Origin: DATCLS01 sp036563805
GTDB taxonomy: Bacteria > Actinomycetota > Acidimicrobiia > Acidimicrobiales > VFJN01
Reading direction: 5' to 3'
Assembly: GCA_036563805.1 (NCBI GenBank)
Contig: DATCLS010000054.1
Span: 1 to 29,101 of the forward strand
DNA length: 29,101 bases
Positions 1 through 7,908 of this stretch are shown here, one piece after another; positions within the stretch are counted from its first letter, which is position 1; the number at the start of each line of letters is the position of its first letter. The notes under the pieces are model-generated. The model worked only from the letters and a program-made list of their open reading frames with translations. It did not search any database and was not told the origin of the DNA. The position numbers and the translations under genes were made by a program.

Positions 1-920
1 CCCGCGGCCCCGCCGCCCCCGGCGGCCCCCAGGCCGGATACGCCGGGCGCGCCCACCGAGCCGGCCGGCGCTCCCCCCGCCGCGTCCCCCCGCCGGGCCC
101 GCGGCCCGTAGCCCCCCGGCGGCGTCCCCGCCCCCCGAGACCCGTGACCCGCCGCCGGCGAGGCCGGGCCCGGCGATCCGTACCCACCCGCCTCGGGGCC
201 GGGCCGGCTGCGGCCCACGTCGTAGCCGCCGGCTTGGCCCCCTTCGGCCTGCACCCCTCCGACCTGTGCCCGGGCCGCCCGGCCCCGGCCCATCTCGTAG
301 CCGCCCGGCGGCGATCCCGGGCCCGGCGACCGGTACCCGCCCGGCGGCGTGCCCGGGCCCCGCGGCCCGTAGCCGCCCGGCGGCGTGCCCGCCCCCCGAG
401 ACCCGTGACCCGCCGGCGGCGAGGCCGGGCCGCGGGCCCCGTATCCGGCGTCGGGCGGGCGCCCGCCGCGGGCGGGCTCGTACCCGGCGCCCGCCCCGGC
501 TCCGGCGGCGTGCCCGGCGTCGTAGCCGCCCCGCGGCCCCGGGCCGCGTCCGGCGGCCGGCGGCGGGCTGGCGCCCGCGCCCGGCTCGTACCCATCCGGC
601 CGGTATCCCGCCGGCGCCGCCCCGCGCGGGGCCTCGGGCCACGACCGGGGGTCGGGGCCACGAGCGCCCGGATGACCACCACCCGGCCGCCCACCGCCCG
701 CCGGGCCGCGGCCGGTCAGCCCGGCGCCGGCCCGGCCGCCGCCCGCGGCGGGCCGGCGGCCCGGGGGCGCGTCGTCCCACCCGGGTCCGGCGAGGTCCTC
801 GGCGACCGACCGCTCGTCGGCCCGGTCGCGGTTCCGCCCTCGACGCCACCGACGCCCGGAGCCACCGCGGCCCCAGAAGTCATCGGCGACGTGCTCGTCG
901 GGTTGGTCGGAATACGACAT
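1..920 (-). CDS. Gly/Pro/Tyr-rich repeat protein, 3' end outside window
   Basis: The frame is open from an ATG at 918-920 to the window edge, about 306 codons without a stop. The N-terminus (starting MSYSDQPDEH) is polar and then strongly basic (Arg-rich at residues 23-38). From about residue 50 the protein is low-complexity Gly/Pro/Arg with recurring PPGGYGPRGP-like units, so it is probably disordered. No enzyme domain, signal peptide or membrane helix is visible in the part seen. Such disordered N-terminal tails often precede a membrane or cell-wall enzyme domain in actinobacteria, but that domain would lie outside the window, so no function is assigned. No good ribosome binding site precedes the ATG. 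The uninterrupted frame through repetitive DNA and the repeated Tyr in the unit favour a real gene; compositional bias alone could also keep a frame open. Confidence 0.55.
   Translation of the reverse strand, partial: MSYSDQPDEHVADDFWGRGGSGRRWRRGRNRDRADERSVAEDLAGPGWDDAPPGRRPAAGGGRAGAGLTGRGPAGGGRPGGGHPGARGPDPRSWPEAPRGAAPAGYRPDGYEPGAGASPPPAAGRGPGPRGGYDAGHAAGAGAGAGYEPARGGRPPDAGYGARGPASPPAGHGSRGAGTPPGGYGPRGPGTPPGGYRSPGPGSPPGGYEMGRGRAARAQVGGVQAEGGQAGGYDVGRSRPGPEAGGYGSPGPASPAAGHGSRGAGTPPGGYGPRARRGDAAGGAPAGSVGAPGVSGLGAAGGGGAA
101..431. repeat. 70-bp in-frame direct repeat inside the Gly/Pro-rich gene
   Basis: Positions 101-170 and 362-431 match at 67 of 70 bases by eye. The offset is 261 bp, exactly 87 codons, so the duplication keeps the minus-strand frame. 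Both copies encode the same peptide core (AGHGSRGAGTPPGGYGPR). Shorter degenerate copies of the PPGGY unit lie between them. Confidence 0.75.
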
Positions 921-1163
921 GCATCGTGCGGGCGGAGCGGCGGCAGTGATCCCCAAATGTGGCTGGCCCGCGTCCCAACCACGTCTCGTCGCAGACCGTA
1001 GCAGTGCGCTTTCGGCCGGCGTTGTGATGCCACAGCCCGCGCGCAGCCCGTTACAGCCGGCGAGGAATCCGGCCCGCCCGCCGACCGCCCCGGGACCCGC
1101 CGCACCCGGCGGTCACCCCCGGCGGCCGGCGCTCCCCCGGCTCGGCGGATCACCCCCGCCGGC

Positions 1164-2111
1164 TCATCCCCCGAGCGTCGCCCGCAGCCGCGGCAGCATC
1201 TCCAGGTAGGCGTCGAGCGCCTCGGCGTCCCACGGGGCCCGCAGCGCCACGTTCACCTGCTGGGCGCCGGCGTCGACGTAGGCGGCGATGCGCTCGGCGG
1301 CGTCGTCGGGCGTCCCGGCCAGCGCCCCGCCGAGCACCTGGCTGGCCAGCTCACCCCACTGCTCCCGCAGGCCGGCCTCGACCTGGGCCGCAGCCTGGGG
1401 GTCGGCCGACAGCAGGAACATGAGGTTGACCGACCGCCGGAGGGTCGCCGGGTCGCGCCCCTCCTTCTCGCACCACTCGTCGAGGACGCCGTTGAGCCGG
1501 CGGTACTCCTCGGGCGAGACGTAGGCGGCGTTCCAGCCGTCGGCGTGGCGGGCGGCGATGCGGAGGGTGCGCCGGGTGCCGGTCCCGCCGATCCAGATCG
1601 GCAGCCGGTCCTGCACGGGCCGGGGCAGACACGAGGCGTCGGCGGCCCGAAAGTACCGGCCCTCGTGGGTCGTGCGGTCGGTGGTGAGGAAGCTCCGGAT
1701 GAGCGGCGCCGCCTCGTCGAGCATGTCGAGCCGGGCGCCGGGGCCTGGGAAGTCGTAGCCGAACGCCGCCGCCTCCCACTCGTGCCATCCCGCACCCAGG
1801 CCCAGCTCGAACCGCCCCCCCGAGATGTGGTCGATCGTGGTGGCGGCCTTGGCCAGGAGCCCGGGGTTGCGGTAGCCGACGTAGAACACGAGGCACCCGA
1901 TCCGCACCCGGCTCGTGTCGGCGGCCAGGGCGCCGAGCGTGGCGACCGCCTCGAAGTGGGGCAGGGTTCCGCCGGCGGGCGGCGCCTCGTACAGGTGGTC
2001 CCACACCGAGATCCAGTCGACGCCGGCGTCCTCGAACCGGCGCCAGGACGCCCGGAGCTCGTCCATCTCCAGGTTCTGCTGGCCGATGTGCATCCCGAAC
2101 GCGATCGCCAC
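1164..2111 (-). CDS. LLM-class F420-dependent oxidoreductase
   Basis: The 315-residue protein has the bacterial luciferase-like TIM-barrel pattern: an N-terminal strand with FGMHIGQQ, then VDWISVWDHLYE, RVRIGCLVFYVGYRNP, ISGGRFELGLGAGWHEWE and LPIWIGGTGTRRTLRIAARHADGWN. Family members transfer hydride between coenzyme F420 (sometimes FMN) and varied small molecules; the substrate here cannot be read from sequence. The length is normal for the family and there is no signal peptide, so it should be cytosolic. The start is a GTG at 2109-2111, with a strong AGGAGGG-type ribosome binding site at 2117-2123, five bases upstream. It lies downstream of the tryptophan dioxygenase gene on the same strand, but 150 bp separate them, so a shared transcript is possible and not shown. 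Confidence 0.9.
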   Translation of the reverse strand: MAIAFGMHIGQQNLEMDELRASWRRFEDAGVDWISVWDHLYEAPPAGGTLPHFEAVATLGALAADTSRVRIGCLVFYVGYRNPGLLAKAATTIDHISGGRFELGLGAGWHEWEAAAFGYDFPGPGARLDMLDEAAPLIRSFLTTDRTTHEGRYFRAADASCLPRPVQDRLPIWIGGTGTRRTLRIAARHADGWNAAYVSPEEYRRLNGVLDEWCEKEGRDPATLRRSVNLMFLLSADPQAAAQVEAGLREQWGELASQVLGGALAGTPDDAAERIAAYVDAGAQQVNVALRAPWDAEALDAYLEMLPRLRATLGG

Positions 2112-2240
2112 GCGGTCCCTCCTGGCTGGTGCTCCCGGCTGGTCCCCCGCCGACGGTAACCCAGCGCGGCGCCGAGGGGCGGCCCCGGTCCGGGCCGCGG
2201 CCGCCGGGCCGGCGGTCGGGCCCGACGCCGTCGCGCGGCC

Positions 2241-2275
2241 GTGGCGTCACAGCTCGGTCGTGGCGTCACAGCTCG
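2241..2275. repeat. Short tandem duplication over the end of the tryptophan dioxygenase gene
   Basis: A 16-base unit (gtggcgtcacagctcg) occurs at 2241-2256 and again at 2260-2275, period 19. The second copy contains the last codons and the stop of the dioxygenase gene (TCA at 2266-2268 on the plus strand). The first copy is therefore a non-coding echo of the gene end. Confidence 0.8.
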
Positions 2276-3057
2276 CTGCGCACCGCCCACAGGTCGGGGA
2301 ACACGGGCGTCGACAGCGTCGCCCGCAGGTAGCCGACGCCGGCCGACCCGCCGGTGCCGGGCCGGGCGCCGATGGTGCGTTCGACCATCTTCACGTGCCG
2401 GTACCGCCACTCCTGGACGCCCTCGTCGACGTCCACCAGGCGCTCGGCCACCTGCGCCGGCTCGCCGTCGTCCCGGTAGACCCGGAGCAGCAGCCGCTGG
2501 ACGGCCGGGGACGGCTCGGCCGGCCGGCGCACGTCGCGGTCCACCGCCTCCGCCGGCACGTCGTAGCCCTGCGTCGCCAGGTAGCGCACGAACGAGTCGA
2601 ACAGCGACCGCCGGGCCATGGCCGCCGCGATCCGCTCGCGGGCCGGGCTGCCGGCCGGGTAGTTGTCGACGACCCGCCGGTCCCGGCGCCCGAGGACGGC
2701 CTCCAGCTCCCGGAACTGCGCCGACTGGAACCCGCTCGCCGCCTCCAGCCGGTCGCGAAAACCGAGGAACTGGCGGGGCGTCATCGTCTCCAACACGTCC
2801 ACCTGGGCCACCGCCACCTTGAGGATCGTCAGGATGCGGCGGAGCGTGTGCAGCGCGTGGGCCGTGTCGCCGGCCTCGAGCCGCCGCTGCAGGTGGGCCG
2901 CCTCGTGCAGGAGCTGCTTGAACCACAGCTCGTACACCTGGTGGATGACGATGAAGAGGTGCTCGTCGTGCTCGTCCGACCGGGGCCGCTGGGCGGACAG
3001 GATCTCGTCGAGCGCCAGGTACGAGCCGTACGTCAGCGCGGGCGAGGGGTCCGTCAC
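2266..3057 (-). CDS. kynA: Tryptophan 2,3-dioxygenase
   Basis: This haem enzyme opens the indole ring of L-tryptophan to N-formylkynurenine, the first step of the kynurenine pathway. Family hallmarks are visible: ALTYGSYLALDEIL near the start, DEHLFIVIHQVYELWFKQLL (substrate-pocket helix with the conserved His), a long helical middle, and YRHVKMVERTIG followed by PGTGGSAGVGYLRAT (haem-ligand His and substrate-binding loop). With the GTG at 3055-3057 the protein is 263 residues, starting MTDPSPALTYGSYL. A further in-frame GTG at 3141 would add 28 residues. I prefer 3057 because the conserved domain starts at once and a -10-like hexamer sits 8 bases upstream, suggesting a leaderless message. 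No kynureninase or formamidase gene is adjacent. Confidence 0.92.
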   Translation of the reverse strand: MTDPSPALTYGSYLALDEILSAQRPRSDEHDEHLFIVIHQVYELWFKQLLHEAAHLQRRLEAGDTAHALHTLRRILTILKVAVAQVDVLETMTPRQFLGFRDRLEAASGFQSAQFRELEAVLGRRDRRVVDNYPAGSPARERIAAAMARRSLFDSFVRYLATQGYDVPAEAVDRDVRRPAEPSPAVQRLLLRVYRDDGEPAQVAERLVDVDEGVQEWRYRHVKMVERTIGARPGTGGSAGVGYLRATLSTPVFPDLWAVRSEL

Positions 3058-3065
3058 CGAGCGTG

Positions 3066-3071
3066 AGGTTA
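3066..3071 (-). promoter_or_regulatory. Possible -10 box of a leaderless kynA promoter
   Basis: TAACCT on the minus strand ends 8 bases before the GTG at 3057, placing a transcription start at or next to the start codon. No recognisable -35 is present and no Shine-Dalgarno precedes the GTG, both compatible with a leaderless actinobacterial transcript. Weak evidence. Confidence 0.3.
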
Positions 3072-3170
3072 GGAACTGGCGGAGCGCGGGCGCGACCTCG
3101 GGCGGGCGCGGCCCCAGGGCGGCCGGAGCACCACCGACCACGGGACCGACCGCCGGAACCCGGACGCGAG

Positions 3171-3202
3171 ACGGGCCCGGGGGCGTCTCCCCGCGGGCCC
3201 GT
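3171..3202 (-). terminator. Hairpin terminator between the small hypothetical gene and kynA
   Basis: Arms ACGGGCCCG (3171-3179) and CGGGCCCGT (3194-3202) are perfect complements. An inner GGGG/CCCC pairing extends the stem. No T-run follows, as is usual in high-GC actinobacteria. It lies after the stop of the 67-residue gene and before the dioxygenase start, so it would separate the two transcripts. Confidence 0.5.
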
Positions 3203-3268
3203 GGCGATCATGGGCGCCGGGTGGCGGCCCTGTGGCGTGCGGGTCGCCCGGCGACGCCCCCGGCGGTG

Positions 3269-3472
3269 TCACGCCGCCCAGGAGCTGACGTCGTCGATGT
3301 CGACCGGGCCCGACGACCGGACCGTACGGGCCCAAGCCTCGAGCTGCAGCTCGGCGGCCCGGCGACGGTAGGCGCCGGCGAGCAGGGGATGGGCCTGCGC
3401 GGCCCGCGCCCGAAGGCTGCGGGCCCGAGCCAGCAGGGCGGCACTGGCGGGGGCGGTGGTGTGGGTACTCAT
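3269..3472 (-). CDS. Small helical hypothetical protein (67 aa)
   Basis: The protein starts MSTHTTAPAS at the ATG 3470-3472 and is predicted mostly helical: LLARARSLRARAAQAHPLL, then AYRRRAAELQLEAWARTV, then a short acidic tail ending DIDDVSSWAA. The heptad-like Leu/Ala/Arg spacing suggests a two-helix hairpin or coiled coil. There is no signal peptide or metal motif. GGGGAGAAG precedes the ATG at proper spacing, which favours this start over an ATG five codons upstream and supports a real gene. Similar short Arg/Ala-rich proteins are familiar from actinobacterial genomes, but I know of no assigned function. It lies just after the protease/inhibitor pair on the same strand, about 130 bp away. 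Confidence 0.7.
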   Translation of the reverse strand: MSTHTTAPASAALLARARSLRARAAQAHPLLAGAYRRRAAELQLEAWARTVRSSGPVDIDDVSSWAA

Positions 3473-3604
3473 AGCTTCTCTCCCCAACGTCCGGGCGGGC
3501 GTCTCTCTTCCACCCGGAACGACGGATCTCGGGAGCCGAACTCATCGCCGGCCACTCCGTTTCCGAAAGCCTTCCCCGCCGGGCGTCTCCCCAGCCGCGG
3601 GCCC

Positions 3605-3913
3605 TCAGCCGCCTCCCCGGTCGCGGGCCTGCCGAACCAGCGCGGTGGTCAGCGCGTCGAGCGCCCCGAGCTGGTCCGGCTCGAGCCGGGACTCGGCGAC
3701 CTCGAAGGTCTCGCCGCCGAGCGTCACCCGCCAGGCGCGCTCGTCGGGGGCCGGCGGCCCCTCCCGCGTGGTGGCCGCCGCTTGCGCCAACCGTCCGGGG
3801 TCGAGCGCGGCCTCGACGCGGGCGCGCTCGTCCGGCGGCAGGGCGTCAGTGTCGACCTCGCCGCTCAGCCGGAGGCCGGCGATGCCGCCCGAGACCTCGA
3901 GGGGGACGCGCAC
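3605..3913 (-). CDS. Emfourin-type inhibitor of M4 metalloprotease
   Basis: The 102-residue product begins MRVPLEVSGGIAGLRL and continues SGEVDTDALPPDERARVEAAL. A second strand-rich part (AWRVTLGGETFEVAESRL) and a terminal helix follow. This matches the emfourin family, small proteins encoded beside protealysin-like proteases that bind and block them; that description is family knowledge from the Serratia pair. The GTG start (3911-3913) lies 13 bases past the protease stop, and the TGAGG around that stop can serve as ribosome binding site, so translation is probably coupled. No secretion signal is present, consistent with a cytosolic safeguard. A longer open frame upstream overlaps the protease gene and is a shadow. 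Family assignment is by pattern; inhibition is inferred from gene order. Confidence 0.75.
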   Translation of the reverse strand: MRVPLEVSGGIAGLRLSGEVDTDALPPDERARVEAALDPGRLAQAAATTREGPPAPDERAWRVTLGGETFEVAESRLEPDQLGALDALTTALVRQARDRGGG

Positions 3914-3926
3914 GGCCGGCCCGACC

Positions 3927-4973
3927 TCAGACCGGCACGCCCACCAGGTGCCACGCCCGCTTGGTGAAGGCGGCCTCGCGGCTGCCGCCGCCGTAGCGGC
4001 CCCAGGCGGCGACGACGGTCGCCTCGGCGAACGTCGAGAACGTGGCGTGCGGGTCGAGGCCCTGGAGGGCGTCGTACCAGATCTGGCCCGCACGCTCCCA
4101 CGCGCGCCCGCCCAAATACTGGGCCAGCAGGTAGAACGCGTGGTTGGGGATGCCCGAGTTGATGTGCACGCCCCCGTTGTCGGCCGTCGTCACGACGAAG
4201 TCGTCCATATGGTACGGCTGCGGGTCGCGGCCGAGGACGGGGTCGTCGTAGGCCAGGCCGGGGGCGGCCAGCGACCGCAGGGCGTCGCCCTGGACCTCGG
4301 GCGTGAACACCTCGGCCCCCACCAACCACGACGCCTCGTGGGCCTCCACGCCCTGCTTGTGCTGCTCGACCAGCGTGCCGAACACGTCGGCGATCGACTC
4401 GTTCAGCGCCCCGGGCTGGTCGCGGTACACGAGGCCGCCCGAGTGCTGGATGACTCCGTGCGTCAGCTCGTGGCCGACGACCGACAGCGAGCCGGTCAGG
4501 CGCGAGAACAGCACCCCGTCGCCGTCGCCGTAGAGCATCTGCGCGCCGTTCCAGTAGGCGTTGTTGTGGTTGCGCAGGTAGTGGACGGTCGACACGAGGT
4601 CCATGCCGGCGCCGTCGAGCGAGTTGCGCTCCAGGACCTCGGCGTAGAACTGGGCGGTGGCGTGGGCGAACGTCCACGCCTCGACGACCGCCGGGTCGTC
4701 GGACTCCGGCGCGTCCTTGGCGCTCTCCCACACCAGCTCGCCCGGCAGGTCGCCGCCGCTCTTGGCGTCGTGGACGCGGTTGTTGGGTGCCGCCAGACCC
4801 GAGAGGCGCGGGGCCACGGCGACGCCTTCGGCGCGCACCGCGTCGACCCGTCGGGACCGCACCAGCTCGGACTGGGCCAGCGCCGCCTGAGCGGCCTCGC
4901 GCTGCTCGCCGTCACCCCGGACGGCGATCGCCTCCAGCATGTGCGGGGGGATGATCGAACAGCAGACGTCCAC
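3927..4973 (-). CDS. Protealysin-like M4 (thermolysin family) metalloprotease
   Basis: The 348-residue protein has the zinc motif HELTH at 168-172 (within SVVGHELTHGVIQHSGGL), the third zinc ligand in ALNESIADVFG (Glu192) and the catalytic His in GGVHINSGIPNHAFY (His270). It also has the M4 substrate strand (HNNAYWNGAQMLYGDG). There is no signal peptide. Instead, a short propeptide begins with CSIIPPHMLEAIA, the PPxL-type motif of protealysin precursors, which suggests intracellular folding and export by an unconventional route. The GTG at 4971-4973 follows AAGGGAG, seven bases upstream, and is the chosen start. The emfourin-like gene follows directly, as in the Serratia protealysin operon. 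The natural substrate is unknown; related enzymes process bacterial or host proteins. Confidence 0.92.
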   Translation of the reverse strand: MDVCCSIIPPHMLEAIAVRGDGEQREAAQAALAQSELVRSRRVDAVRAEGVAVAPRLSGLAAPNNRVHDAKSGGDLPGELVWESAKDAPESDDPAVVEAWTFAHATAQFYAEVLERNSLDGAGMDLVSTVHYLRNHNNAYWNGAQMLYGDGDGVLFSRLTGSLSVVGHELTHGVIQHSGGLVYRDQPGALNESIADVFGTLVEQHKQGVEAHEASWLVGAEVFTPEVQGDALRSLAAPGLAYDDPVLGRDPQPYHMDDFVVTTADNGGVHINSGIPNHAFYLLAQYLGGRAWERAGQIWYDALQGLDPHATFSTFAEATVVAAWGRYGGGSREAAFTKRAWHLVGVPV

Positions 4974-5229
4974 GGCCCGCTCCCTTCACTCGGTGACCCG
5001 GTTCTCGCACGTGGCGCACACCCGGACCACCGCGCCGGCGGGGCCGGCCGTCTCGGCGCCGGCCCCCGCGCGCGGCGGGACGGCGGCGGCGCGCCCGCCC
5101 GGCCCCGCCGCATCCCGTCGTCTGCGTCGTCGGCAACCTCATCCGTGCCCGCCTCTGGGGGTCCTGGTGTCCGCCACCACCTCCGCCTGAAGGGCACCGA
5201 TCGTACCCCGCGGTCCACGGTCCGTGCGG

Positions 5230-6036
5230 TCAGGTGGCCCCACCGGCCTCGGCGTCGTCGTCCTCGTCGCTGCGGTCGTTGCTGTCGCGGTCGTCGCTGC
5301 CCCGGCCGTTGTCGTCGTCGCCGTCGTCATCGGCGTGGTCGTCGCCGGGGCCGTGGTGGTCGCGGTCGTGGTCCCAGATGCCGCCCAGGCCGTCGTCCCC
5401 GGGTCCGTGGCCGCCGGGGCCGTCGTCCCAAGGGCCGTCATCCCAGGGCTCGTCGTCGCCCGGTCCCCAGGGGAACCGGTGCCGCCCGGACATCCCCCGC
5501 CCGTCCGGCGGCTCGGGCAGGTCGGGCAGCTCGCCGTTGACGAAGTCGGTGATGCGCTCCTCGGCGTCGGCGAGGAGCTCGTCGGCCTCCTCCCGGGTCA
5601 GGTCGTCGTCGGCGACGGCCTCGTCGACGCGCTCCTCGAGGGCCGCCAGGAGCGCGTCGACGACGTCCTGCACGTCGACGCCCTGCTCCTCGGCGATCTC
5701 CGCGATCGTCCGGCCGTCCCCGAGCTGGTCGCGCAGCTCGTCCTCGTCGACGCCGAGGGTCTCCCCCAGCGTCGCCAGGTGGTCGCCCGACCCGAAGCCG
5801 AAGAGCCAGGGGCCGAGCCGGTGGCGGGGACGGGCCTCCCGCAGGGCGTCCTCGACCGCTTCGGCCTGGTCCCGGGTCAGGGTGCCGTCGTCGACCAGGC
5901 CCTCCAGGGCGGCCTCGACCCAGCTACCGCGGCCGTCGCCGTCGTCGCCATCGTCGGCCAGGGCGCCGGTCGCCCCCAGGCCGAGCACGCCCAGGCCGGT
6001 GGCGGCGAGGGATGCGGCTGCGATCGTCTTCCTCAT
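5230..6036 (-). CDS. Secreted acidic protein with His/Asp-rich tail
   Basis: The 268-residue product starts at the ATG 6034-6036, after GGAGGAGGACAGGACG. Residues 1-27 form a Sec signal peptide (MRKTIAAASLAATGLGVLGL, cleavage after ALA). The mature part first has helical LTRDQAEAVEDAL units. It continues with LGVDEDELRDQLGDGRTIAE and IAEEQGVDVQDVVDALLAAL, then a second LTREEADELL unit. I have seen this helical module in other actinobacterial secreted proteins without a known function. From about residue 180 the chain is very rich in Asp, Gly, His and Trp (PWDDGPWDDGP, DHDRDHHGPGDD), probably disordered and suited to binding divalent metals. That last point is inference from composition. Only this part of a much longer open frame is real; the rest lies antisense to the carotenoid oxygenase. 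Confidence 0.8.
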   Translation of the reverse strand: MRKTIAAASLAATGLGVLGLGATGALADDGDDGDGRGSWVEAALEGLVDDGTLTRDQAEAVEDALREARPRHRLGPWLFGFGSGDHLATLGETLGVDEDELRDQLGDGRTIAEIAEEQGVDVQDVVDALLAALEERVDEAVADDDLTREEADELLADAEERITDFVNGELPDLPEPPDGRGMSGRHRFPWGPGDDEPWDDGPWDDGPGGHGPGDDGLGGIWDHDRDHHGPGDDHADDDGDDDNGRGSDDRDSNDRSDEDDDAEAGGAT

Positions 6037-6219
6037 CGTCGTCCTGTCCTCCTCCGTCTCCTCCCGAGGCGCGGGACGCCGTGAGCGTGCGCTGCCAGCC
6101 TGGGAGCCGGCTGGGAGCCAGCGGGGTGTTCGCTGGGACCCTCCGTACCCCCGGCCGGGCGCGGCGGAGCCGGCACGCCGGACCGGGCACGCCGGGCCGC
6201 GGTCGGGCACGATGGGGCG

Positions 6220-7773
6220 ATGCGATCTGGGGGGAGGCGCGACGACGCCCGCGCCTGGGACCGACGCGATCTGCTGCGAGGGCTGGCGCTGGGGGCGGCC
6301 GGAGCCGCGCTGTTCGGGCTGGGGCCGCTGGCCGCCTGCGGGGACGGAGACGGGGACGGGGGCTCCGGCGGGGGCGGGGGCTCGGGCTCCGGATCTCGCT
6401 CCGGCTCCGGCGGGAGCGGCGCGGCGGCCGCCACCCCGTACGACCCGTCCCGTCCCTACTGGGAGCAGGGCAACTTCGCCGCCGTCACCGTCGAGGAGAC
6501 CGTCGAGGACCTGGAGGTGACCGGCGCGCTCCCGCCCGAGCTGTCGGGCCTGTTCGTGCGCAACGGGTCGAACCCGGCGCGGGGCCGCTCCGCGCACTGG
6601 TTCCTGGGGGACGGCATGGTCCACGGCGTGCGCCTGCAGCGGGGGCGGGCCCGGTGGTACCGCAACCGCTACGTCCGGACGCCGCTGGCCGCCGAGGGAC
6701 GCGACCTGATGGACGCCGGCGTGCCGGGCCGGGAGGTCAACCAGAGCAACATCTCGCTCGTCCACCACGGCGGCAAGCTGCTCAGCCTGGGCGAGATCGG
6801 CTGGCCCTACGAGCTGCGGACCCGGGACCTGTCGACGGTCGGGCCGTGGGACTACGGGGGCCGCCTGGGCCCGACCATGACCGCCCACCCCAAGATCGAC
6901 CCTCGGACCGGGCGGATGCACTTCTTCGGCTACGAGTTCCTCCGGCCGGCGCTCACGTACTACGCGGCCGACCCATACGGGCGCATCGACGTGGTCAGCC
7001 CGGTGGCGGTGGACGAGGTCACGATGATGCACGACTTCGCCGTCACCGAGCGCGACGTCGTGTTCTGGATCGGGCCGGTGCTGTTCGGCCCGGACGCCGC
7101 CAACCCCAACCCGTCCATCCCCTTCCACTGGGACCCCGACGGCCCGTGCCGGGTGGGGGTCATGCCGCTGGACGGGTCGGGCGCGGACATCCGCTGGGTC
7201 GACGTGCCGCCGTACTTCGTGTTCCACGGCTACAACGCCCACCGGGACGGCGACGACGTGGTGCTGCACGTCCACCGGCTGCCCGAGGCGTTCGGCCCCC
7301 AGGGCGACCTGGTGCCGTCGCACCTCACCCGGTGGACGATCGGGACCGGCGGCGCCCGGCTCACGTTCGCCGAGGAGCGCCTCAGCGACCGGCCCATGGA
7401 CCTCCCCGCCCACGACCGGCGCCACACCGGCCGGCCCACCCGCCACGGCTGGTTCGCGACCACCACCCCGCCCGACAGCGAGTTCGGGTTCGAACTGGCC
7501 GGGCTGTGCCACGTCGACCTGCGGACCGGCGAGGAGGACGTCTGGGACCCCGGCCCCGACTTGCGGGGCGGCGAGGGCGTGTTCGTGCCGGCGGGCCGGG
7601 GCGAGGGCGAGGGCTGGGTGCTCACGTTCGTGTGGGACCGGACGACCGACCGGTCGGCCCTGGCCGTGTTCGACGCCCAGGCGGTGCGGGAGGGGCCGGT
7701 GGCCCGGGTCGAGCTGCCGGTACGGGTGCCCTTCGGGTTCCACGGGCTCTGGGTCGACGAGTCGGAGCTCTGA
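6220..7773 (+). CDS. Carotenoid oxygenase family protein, exported lipoprotein form
   Basis: The 517-residue protein belongs to the RPE65/carotenoid cleavage family, non-haem iron enzymes that split alkene bonds of carotenoids, apocarotenoids or stilbenes with O2. Four iron-ligand histidines are visible: MTAHPKID (His223), MMHDFAVTE (His271), VFHGYNAHRDGD (His336) and PFGFHGLWV near the end (His508). Family landmarks GLFVRNGSNPA, FLGDGMVHGVRL and FFGYEF are present. The N-terminus has a twin-arginine pattern (WDRRDLLRG), a hydrophobic stretch and a lipobox-like LAAC with Cys40, followed by a Gly/Ser linker. This predicts Tat export and lipid anchoring, unusual for a mostly cytosolic family. 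The ATG at 6220 has only a weak G-rich ribosome binding site. Substrate unknown. It is divergent from the secreted acidic protein, sharing 6037-6219. Confidence 0.9.
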   Translation: MRSGGRRDDARAWDRRDLLRGLALGAAGAALFGLGPLAACGDGDGDGGSGGGGGSGSGSRSGSGGSGAAAATPYDPSRPYWEQGNFAAVTVEETVEDLEVTGALPPELSGLFVRNGSNPARGRSAHWFLGDGMVHGVRLQRGRARWYRNRYVRTPLAAEGRDLMDAGVPGREVNQSNISLVHHGGKLLSLGEIGWPYELRTRDLSTVGPWDYGGRLGPTMTAHPKIDPRTGRMHFFGYEFLRPALTYYAADPYGRIDVVSPVAVDEVTMMHDFAVTERDVVFWIGPVLFGPDAANPNPSIPFHWDPDGPCRVGVMPLDGSGADIRWVDVPPYFVFHGYNAHRDGDDVVLHVHRLPEAFGPQGDLVPSHLTRWTIGTGGARLTFAEERLSDRPMDLPAHDRRHTGRPTRHGWFATTTPPDSEFGFELAGLCHVDLRTGEEDVWDPGPDLRGGEGVFVPAGRGEGEGWVLTFVWDRTTDRSALAVFDAQAVREGPVARVELPVRVPFGFHGLWVDESEL

Positions 7774-7779
7774 GCCGGC

Positions 7780-7827
7780 GGCGCCGGCTGGGTGGGCGGG
7801 CACGCGGCGCCGGCTGGGTGGGCGGGC
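7780..7827. repeat. 22-bp direct repeat, period 26
   Basis: Identical 22-base copies starting ggcgccggctgggtgggcgg lie at 7780-7801 and 7806-7827, immediately downstream of the carotenoid oxygenase stop. Each copy contains the palindrome GGCGCC. Confidence 0.8.
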
Positions 7828-7908
7828 GATCGGGCCGGCTCGGTCGGGCGGTCGGCGCGGGACCCGGCGGCCACGGTCTGTGCGCGCTCGGCGCCCCTGG
7901 GCGACATT

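Noticed and set aside
1253..3211. A 652-codon minus-strand frame spanning the oxidoreductase and dioxygenase genes.
   Set aside because: It is the same strand in another frame, Arg/Pro/Gly-rich with no domain. The two real genes have full family motifs.
4984..5140. A minus-strand peptide ending VVRVCATCENRVTE before the protease gene.
   Set aside because: It has a single CxxC, no start codon with a ribosome binding site, and a preceding stop; there is too little to call a gene. The rest of 4974-5229 shows no gene.
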